NCBI GenBank assembly: GCA_029289235.1
Contig: JARFTZ010000046.1
Coordinates: forward strand, 124,001 to 188,000
Origin: Gammaproteobacteria bacterium
GTDB lineage: Bacteria; Pseudomonadota; Gammaproteobacteria; Burkholderiales; Rhodocyclaceae
Reading direction: 5' to 3'
Length of the DNA: 64,000 nucleotides
The translations under genes were made by a program, and so were the position numbers. This document shows positions 38,975-47,858 of this stretch, one piece after another. Position 1 is the first letter of the stretch. Each line of letters opens with the position of its first letter. The notes below the pieces were generated by a model. That model was not told the origin of the DNA and ran no database searches. It was given only the letters and a program-made list of their open reading frames with translations.

Positions 38975-40048
38975 ATGGCATATATCCAGTTGAACCAGGT
39001 CACCAAGCGCTTCGGCAGCGTCACCGCCGTCGACCGGATGGACCTCGAAATCGCCCATGGCGAATGCCTGGCCATGCTCGGCCCTTCCGGCTGCGGCAAG
39101 ACGACGACGCTGCGCATGGTCGCCGGCTTCGAGGATCTCGACGACGGCGAAATCCGCGTTGGCGAGCGCATCATTTCCTCGAAGGCCAAACGCTATTACC
39201 TGCCGCCGGAGCAACGCAACTTCGGCATGGTCTTCCAGGCGTTCGCCGTCTGGCCGCATCTGACCGTCTACGAAAACGTGGCCTTCCCGCTGCGCATCCG
39301 CAACCTGCCGAGAGCCGAAATCCACGCGCGCACCGAAGAGGCGTTGAAGCACACCAACCTGCTCTCGGTGGCACAAGGCAGTCCCGACGACCTCTCCGGC
39401 GGCGGCAAGCAGCGGGTCGCACTGGCTCGCGCCCTGGCCATTCGCCCCGACGTGATGCTGCTCGACGAACCGCTGTCCAGCCTCGACCCGCACTTCCGCG
39501 AGGAAATGCGTTTCGAGATCAAGGACCTACAGCGGCGCTTCGGCTTCTCGATTCTCTACGTCACGCACGACCAGTCGGAAGCCATGGCGCTCTCCGACCG
39601 CATCCTGGTGATGCGCTCCGGCGTCGTGCAGCAGATCGGCACGCCGCTGGAGGTTTACAGCAACCCGGCAAACCGCTTCGTCTTCGAGTTCATCGGCCTT
39701 TCGTGCTTCATCGAAGCCGGGCTGTCGCCCGAGGGATTCCATCTCGGCGGCACCCGCTACCCGTGGCCGGAAGGTGCGACTCCGTCCGGCGAAGTCATCG
39801 CCGCCGGAAAGGGATTGCTGGCGGCCCGCCCCACGGAAATCGACTTCCAGGCAGAAGGCGGCATCCGCGGCGAGGTGCTGCGCAAGGTCTATCTCGGCGA
39901 GACCATCGACTACCGGGTGCGGGTCGCCGATACCGAAGTGCGTATCCAGAAAACGCGCCGCACGCCCGGTCCCTCGGTCGGCGACCACTGCGGATTGCGT
40001 TTCACGCGCCCGCACTGGTATCCGGCGAACCAGGCATCGTCCGCCTGA
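38975..40048 (+). CDS. ABC transporter ATP-binding protein, second ATPase of set 1
   Basis: 357 aa. Walker A GPSGCGKTTTLR, Q-loop VFQAFAVWPH, Walker B MLLDEPLSSLD, H-loop VTHDQSEAMAL and C-terminal TOBE region are normal. The ABC signature reads LSGGGKQR rather than LSGGQQQR, replacing the usual Gln by Gly-Lys. It starts 10 nt after the permease. Two similar but distinct ATPases around one fused permease suggest an asymmetric ATPase pair; alternatively one is a spare copy. Confidence 0.92.
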   Translation: MAYIQLNQVTKRFGSVTAVDRMDLEIAHGECLAMLGPSGCGKTTTLRMVAGFEDLDDGEIRVGERIISSKAKRYYLPPEQRNFGMVFQAFAVWPHLTVYENVAFPLRIRNLPRAEIHARTEEALKHTNLLSVAQGSPDDLSGGGKQRVALARALAIRPDVMLLDEPLSSLDPHFREEMRFEIKDLQRRFGFSILYVTHDQSEAMALSDRILVMRSGVVQQIGTPLEVYSNPANRFVFEFIGLSCFIEAGLSPEGFHLGGTRYPWPEGATPSGEVIAAGKGLLAARPTEIDFQAEGGIRGEVLRKVYLGETIDYRVRVADTEVRIQKTRRTPGPSVGDHCGLRFTRPHWYPANQASSA

Positions 40049-40053
40049 GCTTG

Positions 40054-40097
40054 GAGGGGCTGTCGCATCCGCGTTATAGTGCGGTAGCCCCTCTTTC
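40054..40097 (+). terminator. Imperfect hairpin with T-rich tail between the two ABC sets
   Basis: About 14-bp stem (40054-40067 with 40080-40093; outer part GAGGGGCT/AGCCCCTC, inner part with two G-T pairs), 12-nt loop, then TTTCCTT. It starts 5 nt after the stop of the second ATPase and ends about 28 nt before the next SBP. Probable terminator or attenuator; a TTATAG in the loop could also be a -10 element. Confidence 0.55.
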
Positions 40098-40121
40098 CTT
40101 CCACGGTAACGGATCCGGCCG

Positions 40122-41453
40122 ATGAGAAGCCTGACCTGCCTGTTCTGCGCCATCATCTTCGCCTGGCTGCCGGTTGGCGGCGAAGCCGCCGAGCTTGTCC
40201 TCGTCGCCTCGTCGTTTCCGAAGGAAATCCTTTCCGCCTACAAGCGCGCCTTCGACGAGCAATCGCCGGAGTACCGCGTCGAATTCGTCAACTTCCCGGC
40301 GACCAACGCCATCTCCTACGTGCGCGACCGCGCCCCCGGCGCGCGCCCCGACGTATTCTGGGGATCGTCGCCGGACACCTTCAGCGCCCTGAAGCGCCAT
40401 GGTCTGCTGCAAGCGCTCGAAGGAACGGCCAACCCGGACATTCCGCCGGTCATCGGCAAACTCACCATCGACGACCCCGAGCACGCCTATCGCGGCCAGG
40501 CCCTGTCCGGATACGGCATCATGTGGAACCAGCGTTATCTCGACGCACGCGGGATTCACCCGCCGGCCACCTGGTCGGACCTCGCCCGGCCGGAGTATTT
40601 CGGCCATATCGTGATGTCCTCCGCGTCGCGCTCCTCCACGACACACCTGATCGTCGAATCGATCCTGCAGGGCGCGGGCTGGGAAGCCGGCTGGGAGTTG
40701 ATCCTGCGCATCGCCGGCAACTGCGCGACCATCACCGAACGCAGCTTCGACGTACCGAACAGCATCACGCGCGGACGCTTCGGCCTCGGACCGGTCGTCG
40801 ATTTCCTGGCCCTGTCCGGCAAATACTCCGGATATCCCGTCGACTTCGTCTATGCCTGGCCCAGCGTCGTCACGCCGGTCGGGATCGGCCTGATCAACGG
40901 AGCCCGCAACCCGGAAGGCGGCAAGGCGTTCATCGCCTTCACGCTCTCGGCCGCCGGCCAGCGCCTGTTGCTGCGCCCGGAAATCAGCCGCCTCCCGGTA
41001 TTGCCGGAAATCTACGAAAGCAGCGAACGACCGGCGGATTATCCGGATCTCTTCGACATCACGCGCAGCTACCTGTCGGCGTATGCGCCGGACGTTTCCG
41101 AATCCCGCTACCAGATGGTCGGCGCCCTGTTCGACCAGACGGCGACCTTTCGCCACAAGGAACTGGTCGAAATAACAAAGACACTCCACGCTCTGGAAGC
41201 ACGATTGCAGCGGACGCCCGACGCAGAGACGGCCAGGCTGCTCGACAAGGTCCGCCGCCTGGTCTATCGCGTTCCAGTGCGTGAAGACGATGAACTGCTC
41301 ATCAGGAAACCGCGAAATTCCCGCGAGCAGATTTCCGCGATTGCCGTCCGTGAAGCCGAATGGGCGCGCCAGTCCGACGACAACCTGACGACCGCTCGCG
41401 CCTGGCTGGCGCAGGCGGCCCAGCGACTGGCGCCCGACCGTGAACCTCGCTAA
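40122..41453 (+). CDS. ABC transporter binding protein, set 2, with C-terminal extension
   Basis: 443 aa with a signal peptide (about 1-23, cleavage near GEA-AEL). The first 300 residues are a Fe3+/phosphonate-type binding protein (VASSFPKEILSAYKRAFDEQSP; RPDVFWGSSPDTFSAL; GLGPVVDFLAL). Relative to the set 1 protein it has about 100 extra C-terminal residues, predicted helical and charged (about 330-443), whose role is unknown. It overlaps the following permease gene by 14 nt, so the pair is translationally coupled. Confidence 0.88.
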   Translation: MRSLTCLFCAIIFAWLPVGGEAAELVLVASSFPKEILSAYKRAFDEQSPEYRVEFVNFPATNAISYVRDRAPGARPDVFWGSSPDTFSALKRHGLLQALEGTANPDIPPVIGKLTIDDPEHAYRGQALSGYGIMWNQRYLDARGIHPPATWSDLARPEYFGHIVMSSASRSSTTHLIVESILQGAGWEAGWELILRIAGNCATITERSFDVPNSITRGRFGLGPVVDFLALSGKYSGYPVDFVYAWPSVVTPVGIGLINGARNPEGGKAFIAFTLSAAGQRLLLRPEISRLPVLPEIYESSERPADYPDLFDITRSYLSAYAPDVSESRYQMVGALFDQTATFRHKELVEITKTLHALEARLQRTPDAETARLLDKVRRLVYRVPVREDDELLIRKPRNSREQISAIAVREAEWARQSDDNLTTARAWLAQAAQRLAPDREPR

Positions 41454-43146
41454 CCGACGCTCCCCGCGGCGCCCCTGGCTGGCGCTAACCATTCTGGCGG
41501 CTTTCCTGCTGGCGTTTTTCGCGCTCCCCGTCGGCAGGATGTTCCTCGCCGGATTCAGCGACGACGAGGGCCATCTGGCAGGCAAATCCATCACCGTCTT
41601 CCTCGCCAATCCGCTGTATGCGGAAAGCCTCTTCAACAGCGTATCAGCCGCGCTCGGGGCAGCCATCCTGGCTGCCCTCGCCGCCCTGCCCGTCGCCGTC
41701 GTGCTCTGGCGGTTTCGTCTGCAGCCACCCCTGATCCTCGAACTGTTCGGGTTTCTCCCGCTTTTCGTTCCCCCGTTCATGCTTTCGCTGTCGCTCCAGA
41801 CGCTCCTGGGTCGCGGCGGCGCGCTCGGCATGCTCCTTCAGCCTGTGGGCGAAATCGATCCGGCAATGTGGGGGCTGCCGGGATTGATGGTGATCGAGGC
41901 CATCCATTATTTCCCGCTCGTCCTGATGACCCTGTTGTTCAGCACGGCCGGCTATGCGCAACAGGCCCACGAAGCCGCGCGGCTCGGCAACTCGTGGTTT
42001 CGCCTGGTCACCCGCGTTTTTCTCCCGCTCGGCCTGCCCGGACTGGCTTTCGGCATGGCCATCACCTTTCTGAAGACGCTCGACGATCTCGCCACGCCGC
42101 TCTCGCTGGGTCTCACCAACCTGCTCGCGCCGCAAGCCTATTTCCGCGTTTCCACCTACGGCCACATGGACCCGCTGTCCTCGCTGATGGCCATGGCCAT
42201 GATCGCCATCTCGGTGATCGTCTGGGCCATATCAGCCGGCTTCATCCGTCACGGCGCCACGCAATGGGAGCCCCCCCATCGCCAGACCCCCCCCTCGCTC
42301 ACAACCGGACAGCGCCGCCTGGGCGGGCTATTCCTGGTCTCGATTGCCGCCTTCTACGCACTCTGCTACTCGGGAATGCTGCTGACGTCGTTGGCAGGAA
42401 TCTGGAGCCATACACTGCTGCCCGAGTCCTACGTGCTGGCGCACTATGCATCGGCGCTCGAAAACGAGACGGGTGGCCTGATCAACACGCTGGTCTATTG
42501 CGGCCTCGCCGCGTTGCTCGACGTCGCCATCGGTCTGGCGGTAGCCCGCGCGATCGACCGTTCCCCGCCGCGCTGGAAGAAAAACCTGCTCTGGGGCGCC
42601 GCCGCCTTGCTGAGCATCCCGGGCGTCGCGCTGGCCATCGCCTACCTGCAGTTCTTTCCCGGCATGCGCCTGCCGCTCGTCGGTACGCCGCTTGACGCCA
42701 CCTGGTTCCTTCTCCCGATGGCGTTCTCCGTTCGCGGACTGCCTTTCGCCATCCAGGCCGGCACCTTCGCGCTGCGCAGCCTGCCCGCGCCTTACCTGGA
42801 AGCGGCCCTGCTGTCCGGGGCATCGCGACTGGCGATCATCCGGCGGATCATCCTGCCGATGATGGCCTTTGGCCTGCTGATCGCCTTCCTGATCTGCTTC
42901 GGCATCGCCGCCGTCGATCTCTCTTCGGCCATGCTCCTGATTCCGAGCGAAACCGACGCGCCAGTCAGCTACAGCATCTACCTTCACATGCAAACCTCCA
43001 CCGGCCGCGGAACGGGCGCGGCACTGGCCGTCCTGACCATCGCCGTCGTGGCGCTGGCCATGTCCGCGTTCGTCCTGGCGACGCGCCGCCGCGCCCCCGT
43101 GTTGCGACAAGGCGAGCGCGCCGCATTCCCGGACATTCCCGGATAA
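41440..43146 (+). CDS. ABC transporter permease, fused two-module, set 2
   Basis: 568 aa from a GTG start at 41440 that overlaps the SBP gene by 14 nt. About twelve hydrophobic segments in two modules, with EAA-type loops HEAARLGNSWFRLVTRVFLPLGLPG (about 178-202) and EAALLSGASRLAIIRRIILPM (about 455-475). Same FbpB-like plan as the set 1 permease but clearly diverged. A Pro-rich linker (EPPHRQTPPSL near 274-284) joins the halves. Confidence 0.91.
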   Translation: MNLANRRSPRRPWLALTILAAFLLAFFALPVGRMFLAGFSDDEGHLAGKSITVFLANPLYAESLFNSVSAALGAAILAALAALPVAVVLWRFRLQPPLILELFGFLPLFVPPFMLSLSLQTLLGRGGALGMLLQPVGEIDPAMWGLPGLMVIEAIHYFPLVLMTLLFSTAGYAQQAHEAARLGNSWFRLVTRVFLPLGLPGLAFGMAITFLKTLDDLATPLSLGLTNLLAPQAYFRVSTYGHMDPLSSLMAMAMIAISVIVWAISAGFIRHGATQWEPPHRQTPPSLTTGQRRLGGLFLVSIAAFYALCYSGMLLTSLAGIWSHTLLPESYVLAHYASALENETGGLINTLVYCGLAALLDVAIGLAVARAIDRSPPRWKKNLLWGAAALLSIPGVALAIAYLQFFPGMRLPLVGTPLDATWFLLPMAFSVRGLPFAIQAGTFALRSLPAPYLEAALLSGASRLAIIRRIILPMMAFGLLIAFLICFGIAAVDLSSAMLLIPSETDAPVSYSIYLHMQTSTGRGTGAALAVLTIAVVALAMSAFVLATRRRAPVLRQGERAAFPDIPG

Positions 43147-43170
43147 TCTCCCCAGGACGGATCAGACATC

Positions 43171-44286
43171 ATGAACAGCGTCCGGATCGAAGCCGACAAC
43201 ATCGCATTTTCCTACGGCGAGCCGCGCGTGCTGCGCGATATCAACCTGAGCATCGAGGCCTGCGAGTTGTTCGCCGTCGTCGGCCCGTCGGGCTCGGGCA
43301 AGACCACCCTGTTGCGCGTTCTGGCCGGGCTCGAACAGCCATCGCACGGAAGCATCCGCCTCAACGGCGTCGACGTGCGGGACATCCCCGTCGCCGGACG
43401 CAATGTCGGGATGGTCTTCCAGAATTTCGCCCTGTGGCCGCACATGACGGTTTTCGAGAACATCGCTTTCGGCCACCCTTCCGCTCAAAGCTCGGGCACC
43501 GAGACCGTCGAAGCCCGGATCGAAAAACTGCTCGCCATCCTGGATATCACGGAAACGAGGGCCGCACGTCCCGCGCAGCTCTCGATCGGCCAGCAACAGC
43601 GCGTCGCGCTCGCGCGCGCGCTGGTCCACGAACCCCGCCTGCTGTTGCTCGATGATCCGTTCTCCAACGTCGAACAGGAGCTGCGCAAGCAGATGCGCCA
43701 CGACCTGCGCACCTTGCAGCGCAAGCTGGGGATCACCACGATCCTCGTCACCCACGCGCTCGAAGACGCCCTGAGCATCGCCGACCGCCTCGCCGTCGTC
43801 GTGCATGGCACCATCCGGCAGATCGGCAGCCCGACCGCCATCTACGACTTTCCGAACTCGATCGACGTGGCCCGCTTCGTCGGCGTCGAGAATTTCCTCG
43901 CCGGCACCCTGCGGCACGTCGAGCGCCAGATGATCGAGTTCGCTTCGCCGGATATCGGGACATTGCGCTGGCCGATGCGCGATCGTCCTGCCGAGGGACC
44001 GTCGGTGCTCAGCATCCGGCCGCACGCGCTGCATCTCTGCCCGATCGACAGTTTCCGCGATGGCCGCTATTCGTGGATTGAAGGCGATGTTGTCGCCAGC
44101 GAGTTCCTCGGCGAAGTCGTCCGTTACCGGATTGCCATCGGCAACGCCGAACTGAGCGTCAAGCAGCCGCATTATCTGGGCGCCACCGCCACGCCGGCGG
44201 GAACACAGGTCCTGATCGGTTTCGACCCATCGCGCGCGCGTATCTTCCCGGCCGGGCAGAACGCCGACATGTCGACGCCCGAGTGA
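43171..44286 (+). CDS. ABC transporter ATP-binding protein, set 2, with altered motifs
   Basis: 371 aa. Walker A GPSGSGKTTLLR (about 37-48), Q-loop VFQNFALWPH and H-loop VTHALED are present, but other key motifs deviate. The signature is LSIGQQQR (second Gly of LSGGQ replaced by Ile), Walker B reads LLLLDDP (catalytic Glu replaced by Asp), and the D-loop is SNVE instead of S-x-LD. C-terminal TOBE-like region about 240-371. These changes would be expected to slow ATP hydrolysis, unless compensated. The frame is intact and in an operon, so it is not an obvious pseudogene. It follows the set 2 permease by 24 nt. Confidence 0.9.
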   Translation: MNSVRIEADNIAFSYGEPRVLRDINLSIEACELFAVVGPSGSGKTTLLRVLAGLEQPSHGSIRLNGVDVRDIPVAGRNVGMVFQNFALWPHMTVFENIAFGHPSAQSSGTETVEARIEKLLAILDITETRAARPAQLSIGQQQRVALARALVHEPRLLLLDDPFSNVEQELRKQMRHDLRTLQRKLGITTILVTHALEDALSIADRLAVVVHGTIRQIGSPTAIYDFPNSIDVARFVGVENFLAGTLRHVERQMIEFASPDIGTLRWPMRDRPAEGPSVLSIRPHALHLCPIDSFRDGRYSWIEGDVVASEFLGEVVRYRIAIGNAELSVKQPHYLGATATPAGTQVLIGFDPSRARIFPAGQNADMSTPE

Positions 44287-44293
44287 GCCGGGC

Positions 44294-45172
44294 ATGGACA
44301 TCCTCAAGCTGCGCTCCTTCGTCATGGTCGCCCGGCTCGGTCATCTGACCCGTGCGGCCGAGCGCCTCTGTCTCACGCAACCGGCGGTGACGGCGCACAT
44401 CAAAGCCATCGAACAGGAACTCGGAATCACGCTGTTCGACCGTTCCCCGGGAAGGATCACGCTGACTCACCACGGCGAACTTCTGCTGCCGGAAGCCGAA
44501 CATGTCCTGTCGGTATTCGAAGGATTTTCCACCCGCGCGAAACAGATCAAGGGCGAGGTTTCGGGAAACGTGCTGATCGCCACCGTCGACGATTCCGATT
44601 TCCTGCGACTCGGTGAGTTGCTCTACGGCCTGCGCACATCGTTGCCGTTGCTGCAGTTCAAAACCCGCCTGGTTCCTGCCGACGACGTCGTTGACGGCAT
44701 CCTGAACGACGTTTTCGACGCCGGTTTTCACATCGGCAGCATCGACCACCCGGATCTTGGCATGCTGCCGCTGCGGACCGTCGCCTATGTCGTCGTCGGC
44801 CCTGCGTCTTTCGGGGAACGCCTCTCGCGCGCCGGCTGGAAGGAAGTCGCCGAAACGCCGTGGGTCGCCGCGCCGGAGCGTTCTCACGTGGCCCGCTTCC
44901 TGCGCATGCTTTTCGCGCAACACGGCACCCGTCCGAATGATGTAGTCGAGTGCGACCAGCTTTCGGCCATGCTCGACCTGGTCCGCTCCGGACTCGGCTT
45001 GGGGTTGCTGCGCGAAGATGTCGCTCTGGCTGCGGTCGAAAAGGGCGAGGTCGTCATCTGGCCGCACGGCCGCATCGAGGGGCGCCTGTCGTTCGTCTAC
45101 AGGCTGAGCGCGGAACACGACCCGTCAATCGTCGGCATGCTTTCGGTTCTGCGGGAACACTGGAAAGTCTGA
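44294..45172 (+). CDS. LysR-family transcriptional regulator
   Basis: 292 aa. N-terminal winged helix-turn-helix (1-60, RLGHLTRAAERLCLTQPAVTAHIKAIEQELG) and a periplasmic-binding-like effector domain (about 90-290). It is the last gene of the ABC cluster, 7 nt after the set 2 ATPase on the same strand, and is followed by a terminator. It most likely regulates one or both transport sets in response to their substrate. LysR genes are more often divergent from their targets, so position alone is modest evidence. Confidence 0.92.
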   Translation: MDILKLRSFVMVARLGHLTRAAERLCLTQPAVTAHIKAIEQELGITLFDRSPGRITLTHHGELLLPEAEHVLSVFEGFSTRAKQIKGEVSGNVLIATVDDSDFLRLGELLYGLRTSLPLLQFKTRLVPADDVVDGILNDVFDAGFHIGSIDHPDLGMLPLRTVAYVVVGPASFGERLSRAGWKEVAETPWVAAPERSHVARFLRMLFAQHGTRPNDVVECDQLSAMLDLVRSGLGLGLLREDVALAAVEKGEVVIWPHGRIEGRLSFVYRLSAEHDPSIVGMLSVLREHWKV

Positions 45173-45221
45173 CACCGGGCGGGAACAGCATCGTCGCCGT
45201 TCGCCACGAGGCGCACCTGGC

Positions 45222-45250
45222 AAAAGACCCGCACGACGCGGGTCTTTTCT
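45222..45250 (+). terminator. Intrinsic terminator after the LysR gene
   Basis: 11-bp stem AAAAGACCCGC / GCGGGTCTTTT with a 5-nt loop (45233-45237) and a T-rich tail; also works in reverse. Confidence 0.92.
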
Positions 45251-45337
45251 GTTTCCCTGACACCCCGCCTGCGGCCGGATATCAGCGGAGTCGAAATAGT
45301 ACCGCGCGATCGACCGATCGTCGCGGTGACCGATGAA

Positions 45338-45622
45338 TCAGTGCTCTGCCCTGAGGCTGGCCGAAAAGGCTTGTTCCAGGCTTTCGGGAAACTGGAACTG
45401 GGCAAAGGCGCTGTGAATACGTTCCTGGTCGACACCTTCACTTTGATCCTTGAAGCGGATGCCCAGCGGACGACCATTCGAAGCCAGCGTGGCGAAGGCG
45501 TAACGCCAGCGTTGCGCTTCAGCCAGCCGCTCACGCAATTCGCGCTCGTTGGTAATCGCAATGCCGGCTTGCTTCAAAGAATCCAGAAACTCATCGAACG
45601 ACTCGTTGCTCAGACTGCCCAT
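45338..45622 (-). CDS. Hypothetical protein, 94 aa
   Basis: 94 aa, soluble, no signal or membrane segment. N-terminal helix-rich acidic stretch (SNESFDEFLDSLKQAG, then LRERLAEAQRWRYAFA), a short region with GRPLGIRFKDQ and a C-terminal helix (HSAFAQFQFPESLEQAFSASLRAEH). A TGGAG ribosome-binding site lies about 10 nt upstream of the ATG. I do not recognise the family. It is an isolated gene between a convergent LysR terminator and a non-coding gap. Confidence 0.6.
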   Translation of the reverse strand: MGSLSNESFDEFLDSLKQAGIAITNERELRERLAEAQRWRYAFATLASNGRPLGIRFKDQSEGVDQERIHSAFAQFQFPESLEQAFSASLRAEH

Positions 45623-45946
45623 AATCAGACTCCATTTGAATACGGTGAATGCTCACCATGAGGCCAATAACGCGCCTCGTTGAGTGCGGTTGACACCGAT
45701 TAACAGAAAATCCGTACGTAAATACGCGTACACGATGTGCCCCGTTCCCTGAGCGAGATCCGTACCACGAATAAAAACGTCTTGATCATCATATACTTGC
45801 GACCTGTCCTGAACTCTCGACCGGCTCTTCTTTTCGCGAACACCCGACACCTTCGCCCATAGAAAACGCTGTTTTCGTTACAAATCATATACATAACCAG
45901 TCGCCTCTTAACGACACGCGACGCCTCCTGCCCCTACGGTTTCCTC
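45623..45946. other. Non-coding gap between the 94-aa gene and the RlhA-like gene
   Basis: 324 nt of lower GC content than the flanks. Short open frames exist on the minus strand but lack ribosome-binding sites and family similarity. An AT-rich segment at about 45860-45900 probably carries the promoter of the + strand gene, and TTGACA at 45690-45695 lacks a matching -10. No repeat or RNA gene was recognised. Confidence 0.5.
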
Positions 45947-47857
45947 ATGCCCGACCGCCGAAACGAACTCGAACTGCTCGCCCCCGCCCGTAACGCGGAT
46001 TACGGAATCGCGGCAATCGATCACGGCGCCGACGCGGTCTACATCGGCGGCCCGCTCTTTGGCGCCCGCGCCAGCGCGGGCAACTCGATCGCCGACATCG
46101 CCCGCCTCGCCGCCCACGCACACCGCTTCAACGCCCGGGTGCTGGTGGCACTCAACACCATCCTGCGCGACGAAGAACTGGACGGGGCCGCGCAGTTGGT
46201 GCATGAGGTCTACGAAGCCGGTGCCGACGCGCTGATCGTGCAGGACATGGGACTGCTCGAACTCGATCTGCCACCGATCGAACTGCACGCCAGCACCCAG
46301 TGCGACATCCGGACGCCGCAAAAGGCGCGTTTCCTTGAGGACGTCGGCTTTTCGCAGATGGTGCTGGCACGCGAACTGTCATTGAGCGAAATCCACCAAA
46401 TCGCCGAGCAAACCACGGCGACCCTCGAATTCTTCATCCACGGCGCGCTGTGCGTCAGCTACAGCGGTCAGTGCTACCTGAGCCACGCACGAACCGGCCG
46501 CAGCGCCAATCGCGGCGACTGCTCGCAAGCCTGCCGCCTGCCCTATTCGCTGGCCGACGCGCAGGGCCGGACAATCGCGGCCGACCGGCATTTGCTGTCG
46601 CTGAAGGACAACGCACAGACGGACAACCTGCAGGCGCTGATCGAGGCCGGCATCCGCTCGTTCAAGATCGAGGGACGGCTCAAGGATCTGTCCTACGTCA
46701 AGAACATCACCGCCCACTACCGGCAGCGGATCGACGCCATCATGGACGGCGCCCTTGGCACCTCAGGCACGTTGCGCCGCGCATCGGCGGGCCGTTGCAC
46801 CTTCTTTTTCACGCCAGCGCCGGAAAAGACCTTCAACCGCGGAACCACCGACTACTTCGTGCGCCAGCGCAGCGCGGACATCGGCGCCTTCGACACGCCG
46901 AAGTTCGCCGGGGAACCGATCGGGACGGTCTGCATGATCTCCCGCGACAGCTTCGAACTGGCGACGCACGCCGAACTGAACAACGGCGACGGCCTGACGT
47001 TCTTCGATACGAACAACGAACTGACCGGCCTGCGCGTCAATCGCGCCGAGCGGATCACCAACGGTTTCCGCATCCACCCCGCGCTGGAAAACGGCCGGTG
47101 TCCCGCCGGGCTGACACCGGGAACGACACTCCACCGCAACCTCGATCAGGCCTTCGAGCGCCAACTCGGCAAGAAAAGCGCCGAACGACGCATCCCCGTG
47201 CGCCTTCGCCTGGAGGAAACGCCGGACGGATTGGCGCTGCAAATCACCGACGAGCGTGGCGTCTCCGCGACAGCCACGCGAGCCTGCCCGAAAGAGGCGG
47301 CGCAGGAACCGGAACGCGCCTTCGCCTCCCTGCGCGAGGGGCTGGGCAAACTCGGCGCGACGATCTATCTGGCCGAATCGATCGAGCTGGCGCTGTCCAC
47401 ACCATTGTTCATTCCCGCATCCACGCTCAACGCCCTGCGCCGCGATGCCGTGGAAGCACTCGACACGGCACGATCAGCGGCCTGGACTCGTCCGCAACGC
47501 CGACCGGCAGCCGTCCCGCCAGCGACCTACCCCGACGACACCCTGAGCTACCTCGGCAACGTCTACAACCGCAAGGCACGCGCCTTCTACGAACGCCATG
47601 GCGTCAAGGTCATCGCACCGGCCTTCGAATGCGGCCAGGAACGCGGCGAGGTTTCGCTGATGATCACGAAACACTGCCTGCGCTTTTCCTTCAACCTCTG
47701 CCCGAAGCAAGTCAAAGGCATCCGCCCGGACCCGCTGGTTCTGGAAAACGGCAACGACAAACTGACCTTGCGCTTCGACTGCAAGCGCTGCGAAATGCAC
47801 GTCGTCGGGCGCATGAAGCAGAAGCGGACGATTCCGCTGCACGGCCCGAAAAGGTAG
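45947..47857 (+). CDS. rlhA: Peptidase U32 family protein, RlhA-like 23S rRNA C2501 hydroxylation factor
   Basis: 636 aa. The N-terminal U32 domain (about 1-310) begins ELLAPARNADYGIAAIDHGADAVYIGG and contains the Cys-rich CVSYSGQCYLS, SCSQACRLPY-type region (about 168-200, four Cys). A C-terminal DUF3656-type extension (about 380-636) ends with clustered Cys (CPKQ and CKRCEMH). This length and two-part build match E. coli RlhA (YdcP), which makes 5-hydroxycytidine at C2501 of 23S rRNA using prephenate- and iron-linked chemistry; the shorter tRNA hydroxylase TrhP lacks the extension. No ribosome-binding site is evident upstream. It ends 1 nt short of the convergent GH15 gene. Confidence 0.83.
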   Translation: MPDRRNELELLAPARNADYGIAAIDHGADAVYIGGPLFGARASAGNSIADIARLAAHAHRFNARVLVALNTILRDEELDGAAQLVHEVYEAGADALIVQDMGLLELDLPPIELHASTQCDIRTPQKARFLEDVGFSQMVLARELSLSEIHQIAEQTTATLEFFIHGALCVSYSGQCYLSHARTGRSANRGDCSQACRLPYSLADAQGRTIAADRHLLSLKDNAQTDNLQALIEAGIRSFKIEGRLKDLSYVKNITAHYRQRIDAIMDGALGTSGTLRRASAGRCTFFFTPAPEKTFNRGTTDYFVRQRSADIGAFDTPKFAGEPIGTVCMISRDSFELATHAELNNGDGLTFFDTNNELTGLRVNRAERITNGFRIHPALENGRCPAGLTPGTTLHRNLDQAFERQLGKKSAERRIPVRLRLEETPDGLALQITDERGVSATATRACPKEAAQEPERAFASLREGLGKLGATIYLAESIELALSTPLFIPASTLNALRRDAVEALDTARSAAWTRPQRRPAAVPPATYPDDTLSYLGNVYNRKARAFYERHGVKVIAPAFECGQERGEVSLMITKHCLRFSFNLCPKQVKGIRPDPLVLENGNDKLTLRFDCKRCEMHVVGRMKQKRTIPLHGPKR

Positions 47858-47858
47858 T

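Noticed and set aside
45653-45894. Small minus-strand frames in the gap before the RlhA-like gene
   Set aside because: No ribosome-binding site, no recognisable family, and two frames overlap each other; treated as non-coding.
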